Part shown: one piece after another, positions 26,212 through 36,366 of the stretch
Position numbering within the stretch: the stretch's first letter is position 1
Layout: every line of letters starts with the position of its first letter
Assembly: GCA_963664835.2 (NCBI GenBank)
Contig: CAXXUG010000020.1
Coordinates: forward strand, 1-64,000
Direction: 5' to 3'
Source: G963664835 sp963664835
GTDB taxonomy: Bacteria; Chloroflexota; UBA6077; FW602-bin22; JBCLEL01
DNA length: 64,000 nt
Program-made: the position numbers and the translations under genes
Notes under the pieces: generated by a model
What the model saw: only the letters and a program-made list of their open reading frames with translations
What the model was told of the DNA's origin: nothing
Databases searched by the model: none

Positions 26212-28557
26212 GCGCCTCGCCTCGATCTTGGGACGATCGAATCTTGCCCGAGCTATGGTAATTGCCGGGCCGGCGATGAAGTATATAAATGCCAACAACC
26301 ATGCAAGCCCGGATATAGCGGCGCCGGCCAGAAGCGAAGTCGGCCGAAATCTTAGGTCGATTTCGTGCCGGCCGGCTTCAAGCGCCACCGCACGGAAGGT
26401 CCAATTCGCCCGCAGTATTTCCCTGGGCTGACCATCGACCACGGCCTGCCAACCAGGATAGTACACCTCGCTTAGGACCAGGACGCCGGATTGATCCGAC
26501 TCGCTGACCAAGCTGATCAGGTTCGGCGAGTAGTTGGTGATTGCTACCGATTGGTCCGAAGCGGGACCGCCCAACTGCAGGCCGGTCGACCTTTCCAGCA
26601 CTACCTGCCTGCGGGGATCGAATTCCTCCGCCCTGATCGCCGCGAGGACGCCGTCGCGCGAGTCGGCAACGATCTCCTCGCCGACCAACCAGGCCCGGGG
26701 CATCGCCCGGCTGTTTTCGAACACGTGAACCGAGGCGTCCTGGTCGAAGACTCGCACAAATTTGTCATGGTCCAACTCTACGTCGGGAGGGGCCAACACG
26801 TATCTCACATTGAGCATGTCGTAGAGGTCGGACGACCTGCTAGGAATGTGGGTCTTCCAGTACCAGTAATAGTCATCGATCGTAAAGGGGTTGAACACTC
26901 CCCATACGCTGTCGAACCGGTGCAGCGCCGCGCTGTCCGGCTTCCAAACGTCATCAATGCCGGTCACTGTGTCTATGCGAAACAGTCCGGGCTGACCTCT
27001 TAGAAACTCCAGCGCCGGCGGGTACTGAGTCCTGTAGGTAGGATCATCAGGTGATGGGTTGAAGCCGGCTCCGGCTACGAATAGATCGACTGCCAGCAGG
27101 ATCGTTATAGCGCCGGCCAGAGCACGTGGTGCGGCGAGGCGCAATCGATAGGCAAGGAAGATTGCGAGCACGATCAGCGCGAAGAGGCCGGCCAATGCTG
27201 CGCTGCTGGCCGCCACTCCCAGATAGCTTGCCACGTCCTGGTTCAACGTGCGGAGCGCGAAGAGGTTGACGTAGGCTATCGGCAGGGCGATGAAGGCCAA
27301 CCCGACTGCCGCCAGCGCCGTGAGAGCCAGTATCAGGGTCAAGGCCGGCCGCAGGCGCCATCCGAAAGGACGACTGAGACTCTGGACGCCATATGCCGCA
27401 AGGATCGCCAGACCGAAGTCGACCAGGAACAGGAACCGGCCAGGCCCCCTCACCCTGTCGTAGCCCGGCGCCAGTTCATAGAACCATCCATGGAATGGAG
27501 TCCAATCGCCAAGGCTGAGCAGTATGCCGGCCGCCGCCAGCACCGCAGCGAATCGCACGATCTTCTCGCGCCGCCATATAACCAGCCCGACCAACGCCAG
27601 CGCCAGGCCGGCCACGCCCACGTAGCCGAAGTTCTCGGTAAGACTGGGCGGCCCCCAGTAGTTCCCAGGGTCGTTTCCATAGAAGTGGGGTATCACGAAG
27701 GTGATCAGCCGGTGCGGCGCCAGGTCAAACTCTACCGCCTGCTCGTAGCCAATGTCCGACCTGACTGACAGATTCGTCAGCTCCCAACTCGGCCACAGCT
27801 GCACCATGGTGAATAGGGCGGCCGCCACCAAGAACGTGGCGAAGATGCCACCGCTTCGCAACGCGTGGCCCCAACCGCCGGATGCGGCGTGGAACAGGCC
27901 GTAGACTACGCAGGCGGTTAGAATCAACAAGGAAATCTGAGTGTGGCCGGCAAGAGTGGACACCGCCAATATGCCGGCCGCGATCAACGCCCAGCGAACG
28001 CTATGCCTCTCCAACGCCGGATGCAGCGCCCAAAACACCAATGGCATCCAGACCGCCGCCGCCAACATGTTGTAGTGGCCCAGGTGGGCGACCAGGAATC
28101 CGCAGAACTCCCAGGCAATCGCACCTGCCAGCGCGGCCAGAGGTCGCAGTCCCAGCCGGCGTGCCAGAAGATACATCGAGAGCCCGGCGATCAGATAGTG
28201 CAGGATCGCCGAGTACTCCAAGGCGGCATAGGTAAATGGTCGCACAAGGATGAAGGCAAGCAGGTTCAGAGGGTAGAGCAGCCCGCTTTGAATATCGGCA
28301 AGGTACGGCTGGCCGCCATACAGGTGAGGCAGCCAGAGCGGTGGTGAACCTACGGCGATGTGGCTGGCAGCGAAGCTGTAGCGAGGATAGATGAACACCG
28401 CCATGTCGCCTTCGCCATTTGGTAGGTGATATCCCTGTAGCAGGACCTGCCAGAAGAAGCCGGCGGTCAGGGCAATCAGCGCGCCTACTGCCAAGAGATC
28501 ACGATTGACCACCCGTTGGGGAAGGTATCGTTCGTGCGCAGGCACCGTATCGTTCAT
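26200..28557 (-). CDS. YfhO family membrane protein
   Basis: 785 residues, with about 12-13 membrane helices across the first 480 and near the end, and an extracytoplasmic beta-rich part at about 500-730 (including EVYYPGWQAVVDG, a hallmark of YfhO-family proteins). The N-terminal loop has GEGDMAVFIYPRYSFAASH and the LPHLYGGQPYLADIQSGLLYPLN pattern typical of GT-C type YfhO enzymes. In Firmicutes YfhO glycosylates lipoteichoic acid; here it probably modifies a surface glycan or lipid. It lies in an envelope block with two GT39-like genes. Confidence 0.88.
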   Translation of the reverse strand: MNDTVPAHERYLPQRVVNRDLLAVGALIALTAGFFWQVLLQGYHLPNGEGDMAVFIYPRYSFAASHIAVGSPPLWLPHLYGGQPYLADIQSGLLYPLNLLAFILVRPFTYAALEYSAILHYLIAGLSMYLLARRLGLRPLAALAGAIAWEFCGFLVAHLGHYNMLAAAVWMPLVFWALHPALERHSVRWALIAAGILAVSTLAGHTQISLLILTACVVYGLFHAASGGWGHALRSGGIFATFLVAAALFTMVQLWPSWELTNLSVRSDIGYEQAVEFDLAPHRLITFVIPHFYGNDPGNYWGPPSLTENFGYVGVAGLALALVGLVIWRREKIVRFAAVLAAAGILLSLGDWTPFHGWFYELAPGYDRVRGPGRFLFLVDFGLAILAAYGVQSLSRPFGWRLRPALTLILALTALAAVGLAFIALPIAYVNLFALRTLNQDVASYLGVAASSAALAGLFALIVLAIFLAYRLRLAAPRALAGAITILLAVDLFVAGAGFNPSPDDPTYRTQYPPALEFLRGQPGLFRIDTVTGIDDVWKPDSAALHRFDSVWGVFNPFTIDDYYWYWKTHIPSRSSDLYDMLNVRYVLAPPDVELDHDKFVRVFDQDASVHVFENSRAMPRAWLVGEEIVADSRDGVLAAIRAEEFDPRRQVVLERSTGLQLGGPASDQSVAITNYSPNLISLVSESDQSGVLVLSEVYYPGWQAVVDGQPREILRANWTFRAVALEAGRHEIDLRFRPTSLLAGAAISGLAWLLAFIYFIAGPAITIARARFDRPKIEARRSLR

Positions 28558-28680
28558 GGTTGTCCCTATAACCGAGATGACTAACGACAGCTCAGAATTC
28601 TTACCGATTGAAGGCGCTCTATTTTCACCCCTGGAGCCGAAAGCAATCTACAGCAACCTCTTCCTGTTCAAAAATCAGCG

Positions 28681-30741
28681 CTAACCACCGTCGTCATCCT
28701 CGGACTCGGGGTTCGGAGCGACCTCGGAATCGTCAGGGGCGACAGCAGGTGGGTCGCTGATCATCCAAATAGAGCCCTGATTGTAGTCCGTGACGTATAT
28801 GTTGCCGCTCTCGTCTTCGCCAATGCCGCTAATCAGGAAGGGAACATCCATTAGAAGGACGTTTTCCCAGACGTCGCCGCTGCGCCTCAACCCCCAGATC
28901 CGACCGCTACAGAAGTCTGCGTAGAAATATACGCCTTGCATGCGATGGTAGCTCAGTCCGCGATAGATAGGACCGCCTACTATGGCGCAACCTTGCGAGT
29001 GGTCGTATTCGGCGACAGGGTGGACCAGGCCCTCCGAGCTACATGGGTCAGACTTGAAGCAATCGGTGCCTTCCATGATGCTCCAACCGTAGTTTTCACC
29101 GCCGGTGCTGGATGCGGGTTGATAGTTAATCTCTTCACGTGCGCCTTCACCGACGTCCGCGATATAGAGGTCGCCAGTCTGCCGGTCGAAGGTGAACCCC
29201 CACGGGTTGCGTAGCCCCAGCGCCCAGATCTCCGGACGATGCCCTTCGGATTGGGCATATGGGTTATCTGGTGGAATAGCGTACGGCGTAACTCCGGACT
29301 CAACGTCGATCCGCAGAATTTTGCCCAATAACGAACCGGGATCCTGTCCGCGGTTGTCAGGATCTTGGGCTGGACCTCCGTCACCGGCGCCTATATACAG
29401 GTATCCATCATTTGGACCGAAAGCTAAGTGACCACCGTTATGTACCGGATCCGGCTGCTCGATGACCAGTAGGATCTCTTCGCTGTTTGCATCGGCCAAG
29501 TCTGGGTCGTCCGTGACCCTGTATCGGGCGACCACAGTGTTGCCGGCGGTGTCTGTGTAGTTCACATAAAAGTGTTGCTTGGAGCCAAAGTCTGGCGGGA
29601 AGGCCACGCTCAGGAAACCCCGCTCCCAGCAACAGCTCACACGATGCGATACGTCCAAGAAAGGTCTATTCACGATCGCGCCGTTCCTGACTATCCTTAT
29701 GCGTCCCTGTTGCTCGACTACGAATATCCGTCCGCTGCCGTCGCCGGCATGGGTGACCTGAACCGGAAGTGATAAACCCGCGGTAATCTTGATTTGCGGC
29801 CAATCAGGCCATTGCCGATTAATCACCGCCGGCGCAGCCTCAGAAGTCTCCAACTGAGGAGGCGACTGACCAAACACTCTTACCTCGCGCCAAGCGACGT
29901 GGCTCGGACTTTGGACGGTACGAACCATCAACTCGTTTAATACTCTGGGCGGTTCTATCTCGACGGTCAGGATGTGCATGTCCTCCGTTGGGACGTTTAT
30001 TAGCCGTTTGTATAGTGTCCGAGCGCCGGAGGCATCACCCAGCCAAATCTCGTGCGTGGTCTGGCCGGGGGGAGTCTGGGCGACGACCATCTCAATCGCA
30101 TCGACCAGGTACGGCCCATCGAGTGCGACCACTATCGATTGAATCGGAAATAGCTGGGAGTTCCAGATCGATTCCAAGTCGTCGTCTATGGCCTGATGAG
30201 CCGAGTCTTGTCCATTCTCGGCCATGGCAGAGGCTAACAGCGCTACGTTTTGTCGGGTCAATACCAGAGTTGCCGGACCCGTCGGAGTCGTCTCTGGCGT
30301 CTGCGCCTCGACGGTGCCGGTGCTTTCAACGGCAGTCTGTGTAATTGCCTTTTCCGCCGGTCTCTCCACCACTCGCGTAACAATCCTTTCAACTGGTTTT
30401 TCCACCACTCGCGTTACGGGTCTCTCGACCGGCTTCTCGACTACCCGCGTGACCACTACCTCGACCGGTTTCTCCACCTCCCGCGTGACCACTACCTCGA
30501 CCGGTTTCTCCACCTCCCGCGTGACCACTACCTCGACCGGCTTTTCCACCTTTCGCGTAACCACGATCTCGACCGGCTTCTCCACCACCTGCGTAACCAC
30601 GCGAGTTACCGGCCTATCCACCTCGACAACCTGCTGACAGGCGACTAGAGTCAGTAGCGCAACGCCCGCGACTGAGGCGCGCAACCCGCGCGACACTATT
30701 TCAAGAGGCGATAATAGGATCAACGCCTGGCCTCTTCCCAT
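28681..30741 (-). CDS. GSDH-like lipoprotein with repetitive stalk and discoidin-like module
   Basis: 686-residue exported lipoprotein. The signal peptide ends LTLVAC with Cys35 as lipidation site; residues 41-136 are eight 12-residue repeats (VEKPVEVVVTRE type); residues about 160-300 form a discoidin-like module; residues about 310-660 form one GSDH/PQQ-dehydrogenase-like propeller with HNGGHLAFGPNDGYLY and the Cys-Cys pair after DVSHRV; an acidic tail ends the protein. The repeats look like an extended stalk between the membrane anchor and the carbohydrate-binding/propeller head. Close relative of the partial gene at 1-2865. Sugar oxidation is the family activity; cofactor and substrate are unproven. 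Confidence 0.9.
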   Translation of the reverse strand: MGRGQALILLSPLEIVSRGLRASVAGVALLTLVACQQVVEVDRPVTRVVTQVVEKPVEIVVTRKVEKPVEVVVTREVEKPVEVVVTREVEKPVEVVVTRVVEKPVERPVTRVVEKPVERIVTRVVERPAEKAITQTAVESTGTVEAQTPETTPTGPATLVLTRQNVALLASAMAENGQDSAHQAIDDDLESIWNSQLFPIQSIVVALDGPYLVDAIEMVVAQTPPGQTTHEIWLGDASGARTLYKRLINVPTEDMHILTVEIEPPRVLNELMVRTVQSPSHVAWREVRVFGQSPPQLETSEAAPAVINRQWPDWPQIKITAGLSLPVQVTHAGDGSGRIFVVEQQGRIRIVRNGAIVNRPFLDVSHRVSCCWERGFLSVAFPPDFGSKQHFYVNYTDTAGNTVVARYRVTDDPDLADANSEEILLVIEQPDPVHNGGHLAFGPNDGYLYIGAGDGGPAQDPDNRGQDPGSLLGKILRIDVESGVTPYAIPPDNPYAQSEGHRPEIWALGLRNPWGFTFDRQTGDLYIADVGEGAREEINYQPASSTGGENYGWSIMEGTDCFKSDPCSSEGLVHPVAEYDHSQGCAIVGGPIYRGLSYHRMQGVYFYADFCSGRIWGLRRSGDVWENVLLMDVPFLISGIGEDESGNIYVTDYNQGSIWMISDPPAVAPDDSEVAPNPESEDDDGG
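30334..30621 (-). repeat. 36-bp in-frame tandem repeat (8 units)
   Basis: Eight contiguous 36-base units encode 12-residue repeats in the lipoprotein stalk. The three central units are nearly identical at the nucleotide level and the outer ones diverge, the usual picture of expansion and contraction from the middle. The whole block stays in frame with no spacers, so it is not a CRISPR array. Confidence 0.9.
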
Positions 30742-30973
30742 TCTGCGCCTTTCTGGGTAATACCCTATCTGCGGTTGCTTCGCTGGTCACATCTCACTGA
30801 GTCGCGAAGGCCCAGTTCCACCTCCACCCAACATTCAGGGACTTCGATCGAAGGACGCGCCTAATGCTTCCACAAAGCACTACTCGAACGCAATACATGG
30901 GCTGCTACACTCTGTCAATCGGCGACACTCTCCGTTGAGTCGCGCGCCAATCCCATGAACCTGAGCAGCAACA

Positions 30974-32971
30974 TTGAACGTTAACCGCATATCTTTTCCT
31001 ATGACCAGGCTCCTTGATGTCGCATTGCTTGCGTCCATTGTGGCCTTGGCCGGCTATCTCCGGTTCGCCCATTTAGACCTCGCCGAATTCAAGCTCGACG
31101 AGGCTCGTGGATTACTGAGAGCAACGCAAATCCTGGAGAATGACCCGTTTGTCACCCAAGGTCTTCCCACATCAGTTGGTCCCGTCAACTCGCCCGCTTT
31201 TTTGTATCTGTTGACCATACCCCTGCTTTTCAACTCGGAGCCGATTTGGGTGACCACGTTCATCGCCCTAATAAACACGATCGCTGTTGGCGGATGCTAT
31301 CTGCTGACACGTAGATGGTTTGGCTTGGGACCAGCGATCGTAGCGTCGGTGCTCTTCGCCTTGAATCCGTGGGCGGTGATCTTTTCGCGCAAAATCTGGC
31401 AGCCAGCTTCACTGCCTATTCTTGCCGTTGCTCTACTAACCTGCCTTTTCCTGTACCAACGTGGTCGACTTCCATGGTGGGGGGCCGCCGCCCTATTGGT
31501 TTGGGCGATCCAAATCCAAATGCATGTCTCCACTGTCACGTTACTTCCAGTAGTGGCCTTCGCGTTGCTCGCCGGAATAAATCGACGCGGTTTCCGTCCG
31601 CTCGCGATCGGCGCGGTTGTCTTTCTAGTGTCGTTTGCCCCAATGATTCACGGCGGCGCCAGTGAAGGTTGGGGAAGCCTACCTCGCGAATTGCCGTCCG
31701 GAGGGCTGGACCTGACCTCCTTAGAGCTGACTCAACAGCTTGTGAGCGGCCCTGGGTACCCGTCGCTGACCGGCGGGGCTCACTCACAGTTTTTGGAGTT
31801 GCCAGGGCAACAGTCCGAACTCCGAGAATCGATTGAGATTGTCAGCTTGATCTTGGTAACCGCCGGCACGCTGTACACGCTCACGGCTCCGATCTGGAGG
31901 CGCCGTTTGGATGACTGGAGTTGGCGCCGGATGATCATCGGATTGGCTGTTGCGGCTCCTCCTCTTATCTTCCTGTATCACCCATTTCCTCTCTTTATTC
32001 ATTACTTCATACAGATATGGCCCGCGACGTTCATTGCGGTTGGGATCCTGCTAACAGACGGCTTGAAACTGCTAACCCATCGTGCATTGCCTCAAGGTAG
32101 GTGGATTGCGGCCGGCGCTGGTGTCGCGGTGGCGTTGTGGTTACTGTCGCTGAGCATCACCCAGATAAACGATCACTCCAGGTTCCTCGGTTTCATTAGG
32201 CATAATCCAACGCCGGGCGGTCACGGCTTAACGGTTGGGGAAGCCGGCTCAATCGCAGAGATGGTCCGCTCCGTCGAGCCGGTCGGCGACGCCTACCTTG
32301 TCAGCCTCTCCCGCGGGTTGGCCGACGCGCTGCGCTACGTGCTGCGCGAACACCACAACGTTCGCGGGTCCAATCCGGCTCCCTGGCGAACTCTTGCAGT
32401 CAACGAACGCCCTACCGTCGTCATTCTCGAAGCGTCCAACGAACCAGTCACTCAGGGCGTTGCGGCCGACCTCGCGGATTCTCTAGCAGAGCGTGTAGCA
32501 TACGAGCGCGGTTCGAGGGAGTTGCTGATCTACTCAGTTGGCTACGAACGGGCATTAGAATCTTGCCAACCGGCGGAGGGCTCAGCCTCCACCTTCGCTG
32601 GACAAGTCACCTTTGCCGGCATCGGTCTGCGGCCAACCGACGGGAGAGACTTGATAGTCGTGAACTGTTGGCGAATCGACCAGAGACCGGCCGACCTGCC
32701 ACCGCAGATCAGCATCTTCAACCACCTGGTAGATGGCGACGGTAACAAACTCTCTCAAGCGGATGGACTGGGACACCTACCTATATATTGGAGGGATGGC
32801 GACCTAATCTTGAACTATTACCTGTTGCCGATACCGGCCGACCTACCCGATGGTGACTATTATCTGTTCACCGGCTTCTATCGCTTGGACAACGGGCAGC
32901 GCATCATGATCGAACATGATGGCCATCAGACTGACCACCTGCGGACGGGGCCATTCCTCATCGAAAGATAG
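30974..32971 (+). CDS. Glycosyltransferase family 39-like membrane protein
   Basis: 665 residues with roughly ten membrane helices in the first 400. The first extracytoplasmic loop contains LAEFKLDEARGLLRA, matching the acidic D/E motif of PMT/ArnT-type GT-C enzymes, and FFSRKIWQPASLP-like text follows in the third loop (VIFSRKIWQP). The C-terminal 120 residues (ISIFNHLVDGDGNKLSQADG..PIYWRDGDLILNYY..) form the same beta domain as in the gene at 23428. Likely a polyprenyl-linked sugar transferase acting on the cell envelope. TTG start at 30974 or ATG at 31001; the two differ by nine codons. Confidence 0.8.
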   Translation: MNVNRISFPMTRLLDVALLASIVALAGYLRFAHLDLAEFKLDEARGLLRATQILENDPFVTQGLPTSVGPVNSPAFLYLLTIPLLFNSEPIWVTTFIALINTIAVGGCYLLTRRWFGLGPAIVASVLFALNPWAVIFSRKIWQPASLPILAVALLTCLFLYQRGRLPWWGAAALLVWAIQIQMHVSTVTLLPVVAFALLAGINRRGFRPLAIGAVVFLVSFAPMIHGGASEGWGSLPRELPSGGLDLTSLELTQQLVSGPGYPSLTGGAHSQFLELPGQQSELRESIEIVSLILVTAGTLYTLTAPIWRRRLDDWSWRRMIIGLAVAAPPLIFLYHPFPLFIHYFIQIWPATFIAVGILLTDGLKLLTHRALPQGRWIAAGAGVAVALWLLSLSITQINDHSRFLGFIRHNPTPGGHGLTVGEAGSIAEMVRSVEPVGDAYLVSLSRGLADALRYVLREHHNVRGSNPAPWRTLAVNERPTVVILEASNEPVTQGVAADLADSLAERVAYERGSRELLIYSVGYERALESCQPAEGSASTFAGQVTFAGIGLRPTDGRDLIVVNCWRIDQRPADLPPQISIFNHLVDGDGNKLSQADGLGHLPIYWRDGDLILNYYLLPIPADLPDGDYYLFTGFYRLDNGQRIMIEHDGHQTDHLRTGPFLIER

Positions 32972-33081
32972 GCTCGGCCATGCGTGCGGGTGCCCAATCA
33001 CTGGGGAGACCGCCTTGCCGGATTCTCAACTTCGTTTGGATGACTGGACTATCGGCGCCCTCGTGTCCAGCCCCCTGACGA

Positions 33082-33855
33082 CTAGTCGAGCACTCCTAGC
33101 TCGTCCATCCGGCGGATCCAACGCTGATGACGGGGATTATCGATCGATCGCCAGTAATCAGAGTACATTGAGTGGTTAAACCGGCTGAAGTAGGATTTTA
33201 CGCTTCCGGCAATAACCTGGCGCACCTCTTCGGTCGTCTCCGGAGTCTGCGGGTCTTCATAGAACTGAACCGTGCTCATACGGCGGCGGGTGCTACCACC
33301 GAATGCCGAGTGCCAGGTAGCGACATTGAACACCAGCACGTCGCCGGGGGTGGAATCGAAAGCGTAGGCCGGAATCTCGTCGGGCGGGACCCCGTAGGCT
33401 GCCTCCATGTCGCGGCGAATCTGACTGTGATATGGCTCTCGGTGGGAGCCGGGAATAACCCTCAAAGCTCCGCTATTCCCGTCCAGTTGTTCAAGGTAAA
33501 TCGTGAACTTGACCGCCGCGAATTTAGAGGGAGGGATGTCCGGATGCCAGCGAGTATCCCCGACATAGTAGTTGCTATCGGCGCATATCCCGATCACATC
33601 CTTGCCCAAGAGCTGCTCGGCCGCGTCCCCGAAGCGCGGGTCGTCCGACAGAGACGAGATGAACGGAGTATCCGAGTCGTTCAACGACGCCCAGAATCGC
33701 TCCTTGCCATCGTGCCTTCCGCCCTCGATACGTGCATCCAGCCCAGCGTCGAGCTCGCGGCGGAACTGGTCGACTTCCGCCGACGAGAGCAATTGACGGA
33801 GAACCAGGAATCCAAAAGTGTTGAAGTGGTTTAACTGTTGTTCAGTAAGGCGCAA
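33082..33855 (-). CDS. Phytanoyl-CoA dioxygenase family protein
   Basis: 257-residue Fe(II)/2-oxoglutarate oxygenase. The HxD pair is in DTRWHPDIPP, the distal His in TWHSAFGG, and the following STRRRMSTVQF supplies the Arg. The N-terminus MRLTEQQLNHFNTFGFL is the same as in the tandem pair at 10475/11334, fixing a TTG start at 33855, with GGGGAGGT five bases upstream. It is shorter than its paralogs because the segment after the HxD motif is reduced. The next gene upstream (pepF, same strand) ends about 100 bases away. The substrate is unknown. Confidence 0.92.
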   Translation of the reverse strand: MRLTEQQLNHFNTFGFLVLRQLLSSAEVDQFRRELDAGLDARIEGGRHDGKERFWASLNDSDTPFISSLSDDPRFGDAAEQLLGKDVIGICADSNYYVGDTRWHPDIPPSKFAAVKFTIYLEQLDGNSGALRVIPGSHREPYHSQIRRDMEAAYGVPPDEIPAYAFDSTPGDVLVFNVATWHSAFGGSTRRRMSTVQFYEDPQTPETTEEVRQVIAGSVKSYFSRFNHSMYSDYWRSIDNPRHQRWIRRMDELGVLD

Positions 33856-33955
33856 TCTGACCTCCCCTAGTTGGCAATATCAATGGACTCTACACCTTGA
33901 ACTCACGACGTCACCTCCTGTGGCGGAACGCCCGAACTCTCCCAGAAGAGTGTTC

Positions 33956-35764
33956 TCAGCTTGCCGGCGCGGCCAACCGCTCGGCCTGATCGATGAGCCG
34001 CTCCAACTCGGACAGACCCTCACTCCAGAACGAAGGATCGTTAAGATCGATGCCCATCGGCGCCAGAAGATCGACCGGCAGACCGCTCCCGCCGGCCGCC
34101 AGCAGACCCACGTACTTCGGAACGAATGATTGGCCCTGGTCCCGGTATCGCCGGTAGAGCGCCAAGACCAGGAGGTGCCCAAACACATAGGCGTAGCAGT
34201 AGAAGGGCGTCTGGATGAAGTGAGGGATGTAGGACCACCCCCAGCGGTACGCCTCGGTCAACTCGACCGCCTCACCGTAGTAAGGCGCGTTTGCCTCGAT
34301 CCAGATATCGCAGAGCCCCTCCGGCCTGAACCTGCCCTTGGATCTCAACTCGAATGCCTTCTCCTCGTAACGAGTCAATACAGTCTGCCGAAAGATCGTC
34401 GCAAAGCTATCTTCGATCTTGTGGGCCAGAAGCGCGAGAGCGGCCTTGGAATCGCCGGCTAGGCTCACGAGCCGGTCGAATACCAACATCTCGGCGAATA
34501 CCGATGCCGTTTCCGCCAGTGCCAACGAGGGATGATACTCATACAGAGATTGGTCCCGCGCGAGCATTCCGTGAAGCCCGTGCCCCAACTCGTGGGCGAC
34601 CGTCATCACGTCGCGGGCAGTGTCAAGGTAGTTGCACAGTACATAAGGATGAAGATTCGGACTCACCGAAGCGCAAAACGCACCTCCGCGTTTGCCCGGC
34701 CGGATCTCAGCGTCGATCCAGTTGCCGTCGTAGAATTGCCTGGCAACATTGGCTATGTCAGGAGAGAATGCCCCGAACGCTGCCAGTATCTGGTCCTTTG
34801 CTTGGTCGTAGGTCTGGCGCTCCATTTCAAGACCCAACGGGGCGTACTGGTCGTAGATCATCAGCTTGGGCATATCCAGCAATTGCGCCTTCAGCCGGAA
34901 GTAGCGGTGTGCAAGGTCATAGCGCGCCTCGACCGCGTCGAGCATTGTCGCGACGACTTCCGGCTCTACCTGGTTGTGCAGATGACGCGAGGACATTGGA
35001 TTAGGGAATTTTCGAAGCCGGTCCATCGTCAGTTTGTCCATGACCAGCGTGTCATAGACAAACGTCAGCACGTTCGCGTGCGGCGTCAGCGCGTCGTAAA
35101 GGGCAAAATGGCTGGTTTCGCGCAGCTCTCGCTCCGGCCTGTGGGCGAGCGATAGCGCCTCCATCAGCGTTAGCTCCCTGGTTTGGCCCTCGATCTCGAT
35201 GGGCACCTTGACTTCGGAGATTGTCTCGGTGAAGAGCGTCTTCCAGGCCACCGCGCCGGTCATGTCTTTCTCATTCAGGATCTGCTCTTGCGGCTCCGTT
35301 AGGACATGTGCGGCAAGCCGGCGTTGATGCCAGAGGTGGTGGCGGTAAGGACTTACCTCGGACAACGACAATATTCTTTGTGAGTCGTCGTCGGTTGTCG
35401 CCTGCCACTCCAGCAAGAAGAACAGCAGTAAGTTCTCAATCTCGACGGCGCTTTGGTGGACCTGCTGGCGCAGGTCGCGCGCCGGCTGCGAGGCGGTATC
35501 GGCGGCATACAACAGCTCGGCATAGGCCCCAACGCGGGTTAACCGTTCCTCGACAGATTCCACATCGGTCAGAGCTGCGGCGAAGACTCCGGCCTCGGGC
35601 CCGCCGGCCCGCGATACTTTGCCGCGATACTTCTTGGCAAACTCCTCGGCGTCGGTCCGGCAGTCCGCCAGGGTTCTCTCGATATCCGGGTCGTCCGGCC
35701 CTGCGAAAAGGTCGGCCAGGTCCCAGGCTATGCCGGCACTGCTGTGGTTTTGTACTTCAGTCAA
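33956..35764 (-). CDS. pepF: Oligoendopeptidase F (M3B family)
   Basis: 602 residues, standard for PepF. The zinc site VAHELGHGLHG lies near residue 390 (HExxH), with the downstream Glu in SLALAETASVFAEM. Cytoplasmic metallopeptidase that cleaves peptides of about 6-20 residues. The N-terminal helical lobe (residues 20-200) and the terminal YAYVFGHLLVLALY segment also match the family. A second, distant zinc oligopeptidase-like gene is at 61324. ATG start with little Shine-Dalgarno signal. Confidence 0.93.
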   Translation of the reverse strand: MTEVQNHSSAGIAWDLADLFAGPDDPDIERTLADCRTDAEEFAKKYRGKVSRAGGPEAGVFAAALTDVESVEERLTRVGAYAELLYAADTASQPARDLRQQVHQSAVEIENLLLFFLLEWQATTDDDSQRILSLSEVSPYRHHLWHQRRLAAHVLTEPQEQILNEKDMTGAVAWKTLFTETISEVKVPIEIEGQTRELTLMEALSLAHRPERELRETSHFALYDALTPHANVLTFVYDTLVMDKLTMDRLRKFPNPMSSRHLHNQVEPEVVATMLDAVEARYDLAHRYFRLKAQLLDMPKLMIYDQYAPLGLEMERQTYDQAKDQILAAFGAFSPDIANVARQFYDGNWIDAEIRPGKRGGAFCASVSPNLHPYVLCNYLDTARDVMTVAHELGHGLHGMLARDQSLYEYHPSLALAETASVFAEMLVFDRLVSLAGDSKAALALLAHKIEDSFATIFRQTVLTRYEEKAFELRSKGRFRPEGLCDIWIEANAPYYGEAVELTEAYRWGWSYIPHFIQTPFYCYAYVFGHLLVLALYRRYRDQGQSFVPKYVGLLAAGGSGLPVDLLAPMGIDLNDPSFWSEGLSELERLIDQAERLAAPAS

Positions 35765-36366
35765 CTATTAATCCCTCGCTCACTTGCTCGATCCGTGATC
35801 CGATTCACCCATAGTCCCCATTGGCGGACGAGCGGCAGTGGTAAATATAACATCCCTGGGATCCCTACCGGCCTCTGGCCCTCATTGGTACAAGAACGCT
35901 CCCACCAATCAACCTCTATGCCGACTCTCTATCGGCGAAACGTACCGAATCGTAGCCCGATCGTCGATAGCGGAATTGGAAAAATGTAGCGCGGGGGCTT
36001 GTCCCCCGCTCCAGGCAGTCCGGCAACCAACCCTGGTCCCAAGCCACCGCAGAGAAGACCCGCCAACAGGTGCCCCGATTTTCATACCTTGGTGCGCCGG
36101 CCCCCGCCGGCATGAGCGATTACTATGAAAGCATGCCCGGACTCCGATCCGGGATAGCCTCACAACGCTAATCTCGTCTTTCCACCGATCGGAAGCATGC
36201 ACCGTACCCCGGATACGGGGCTTGAATCCAGAAGCGGCCTTCCCAAGGCCATTGGAGATTCCAGCGAAGAGCCCTGCCGGTTTGCCGTTCCGGCCGCGGC
36301 CGAAGTGGCGGCGGGAAGGTCCCGGCGATATAGAATTGTCAACAGATTCAAATCAGGAGGTCCCAA
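35765..36366. other. Divergent intergenic region with hairpin repeats
   Basis: 602 bases between pepF (minus) and an aldo/keto reductase (plus). No supported gene. It contains one copy of the dispersed GGGGCTTGTCCCC repeat (35985-36011) and a separate hairpin CCCCG-GATA-CGGGG at 36207-36220 followed by CTTGAATCCAGAAG, a REP-like arrangement. The last 60 bases should hold the reductase promoter. Confidence 0.5.
35985..36011 (+). repeat. Dispersed hairpin repeat, copy A
   Basis: ATGTAGCGC followed by GGGGGCTTGTCCCCC and GCTCC: a five-base G/C stem with a CTTGT loop. TCCGGCAA follows within about 15 bases. It matches copies at 39443-39471 (same strand) and 8397-8420 (opposite strand). Confidence 0.65.

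Noticed and set aside
30334..30621. CRISPR array
   Set aside because: Units are contiguous without spacers, in frame, and encode a protein stalk; no cas genes nearby.
30224..30637. Plus-strand frame with Thr/Ser repeats
   Set aside because: Mirror of the 36-bp coding repeat on the opposite strand; the minus-strand lipoprotein explains it.
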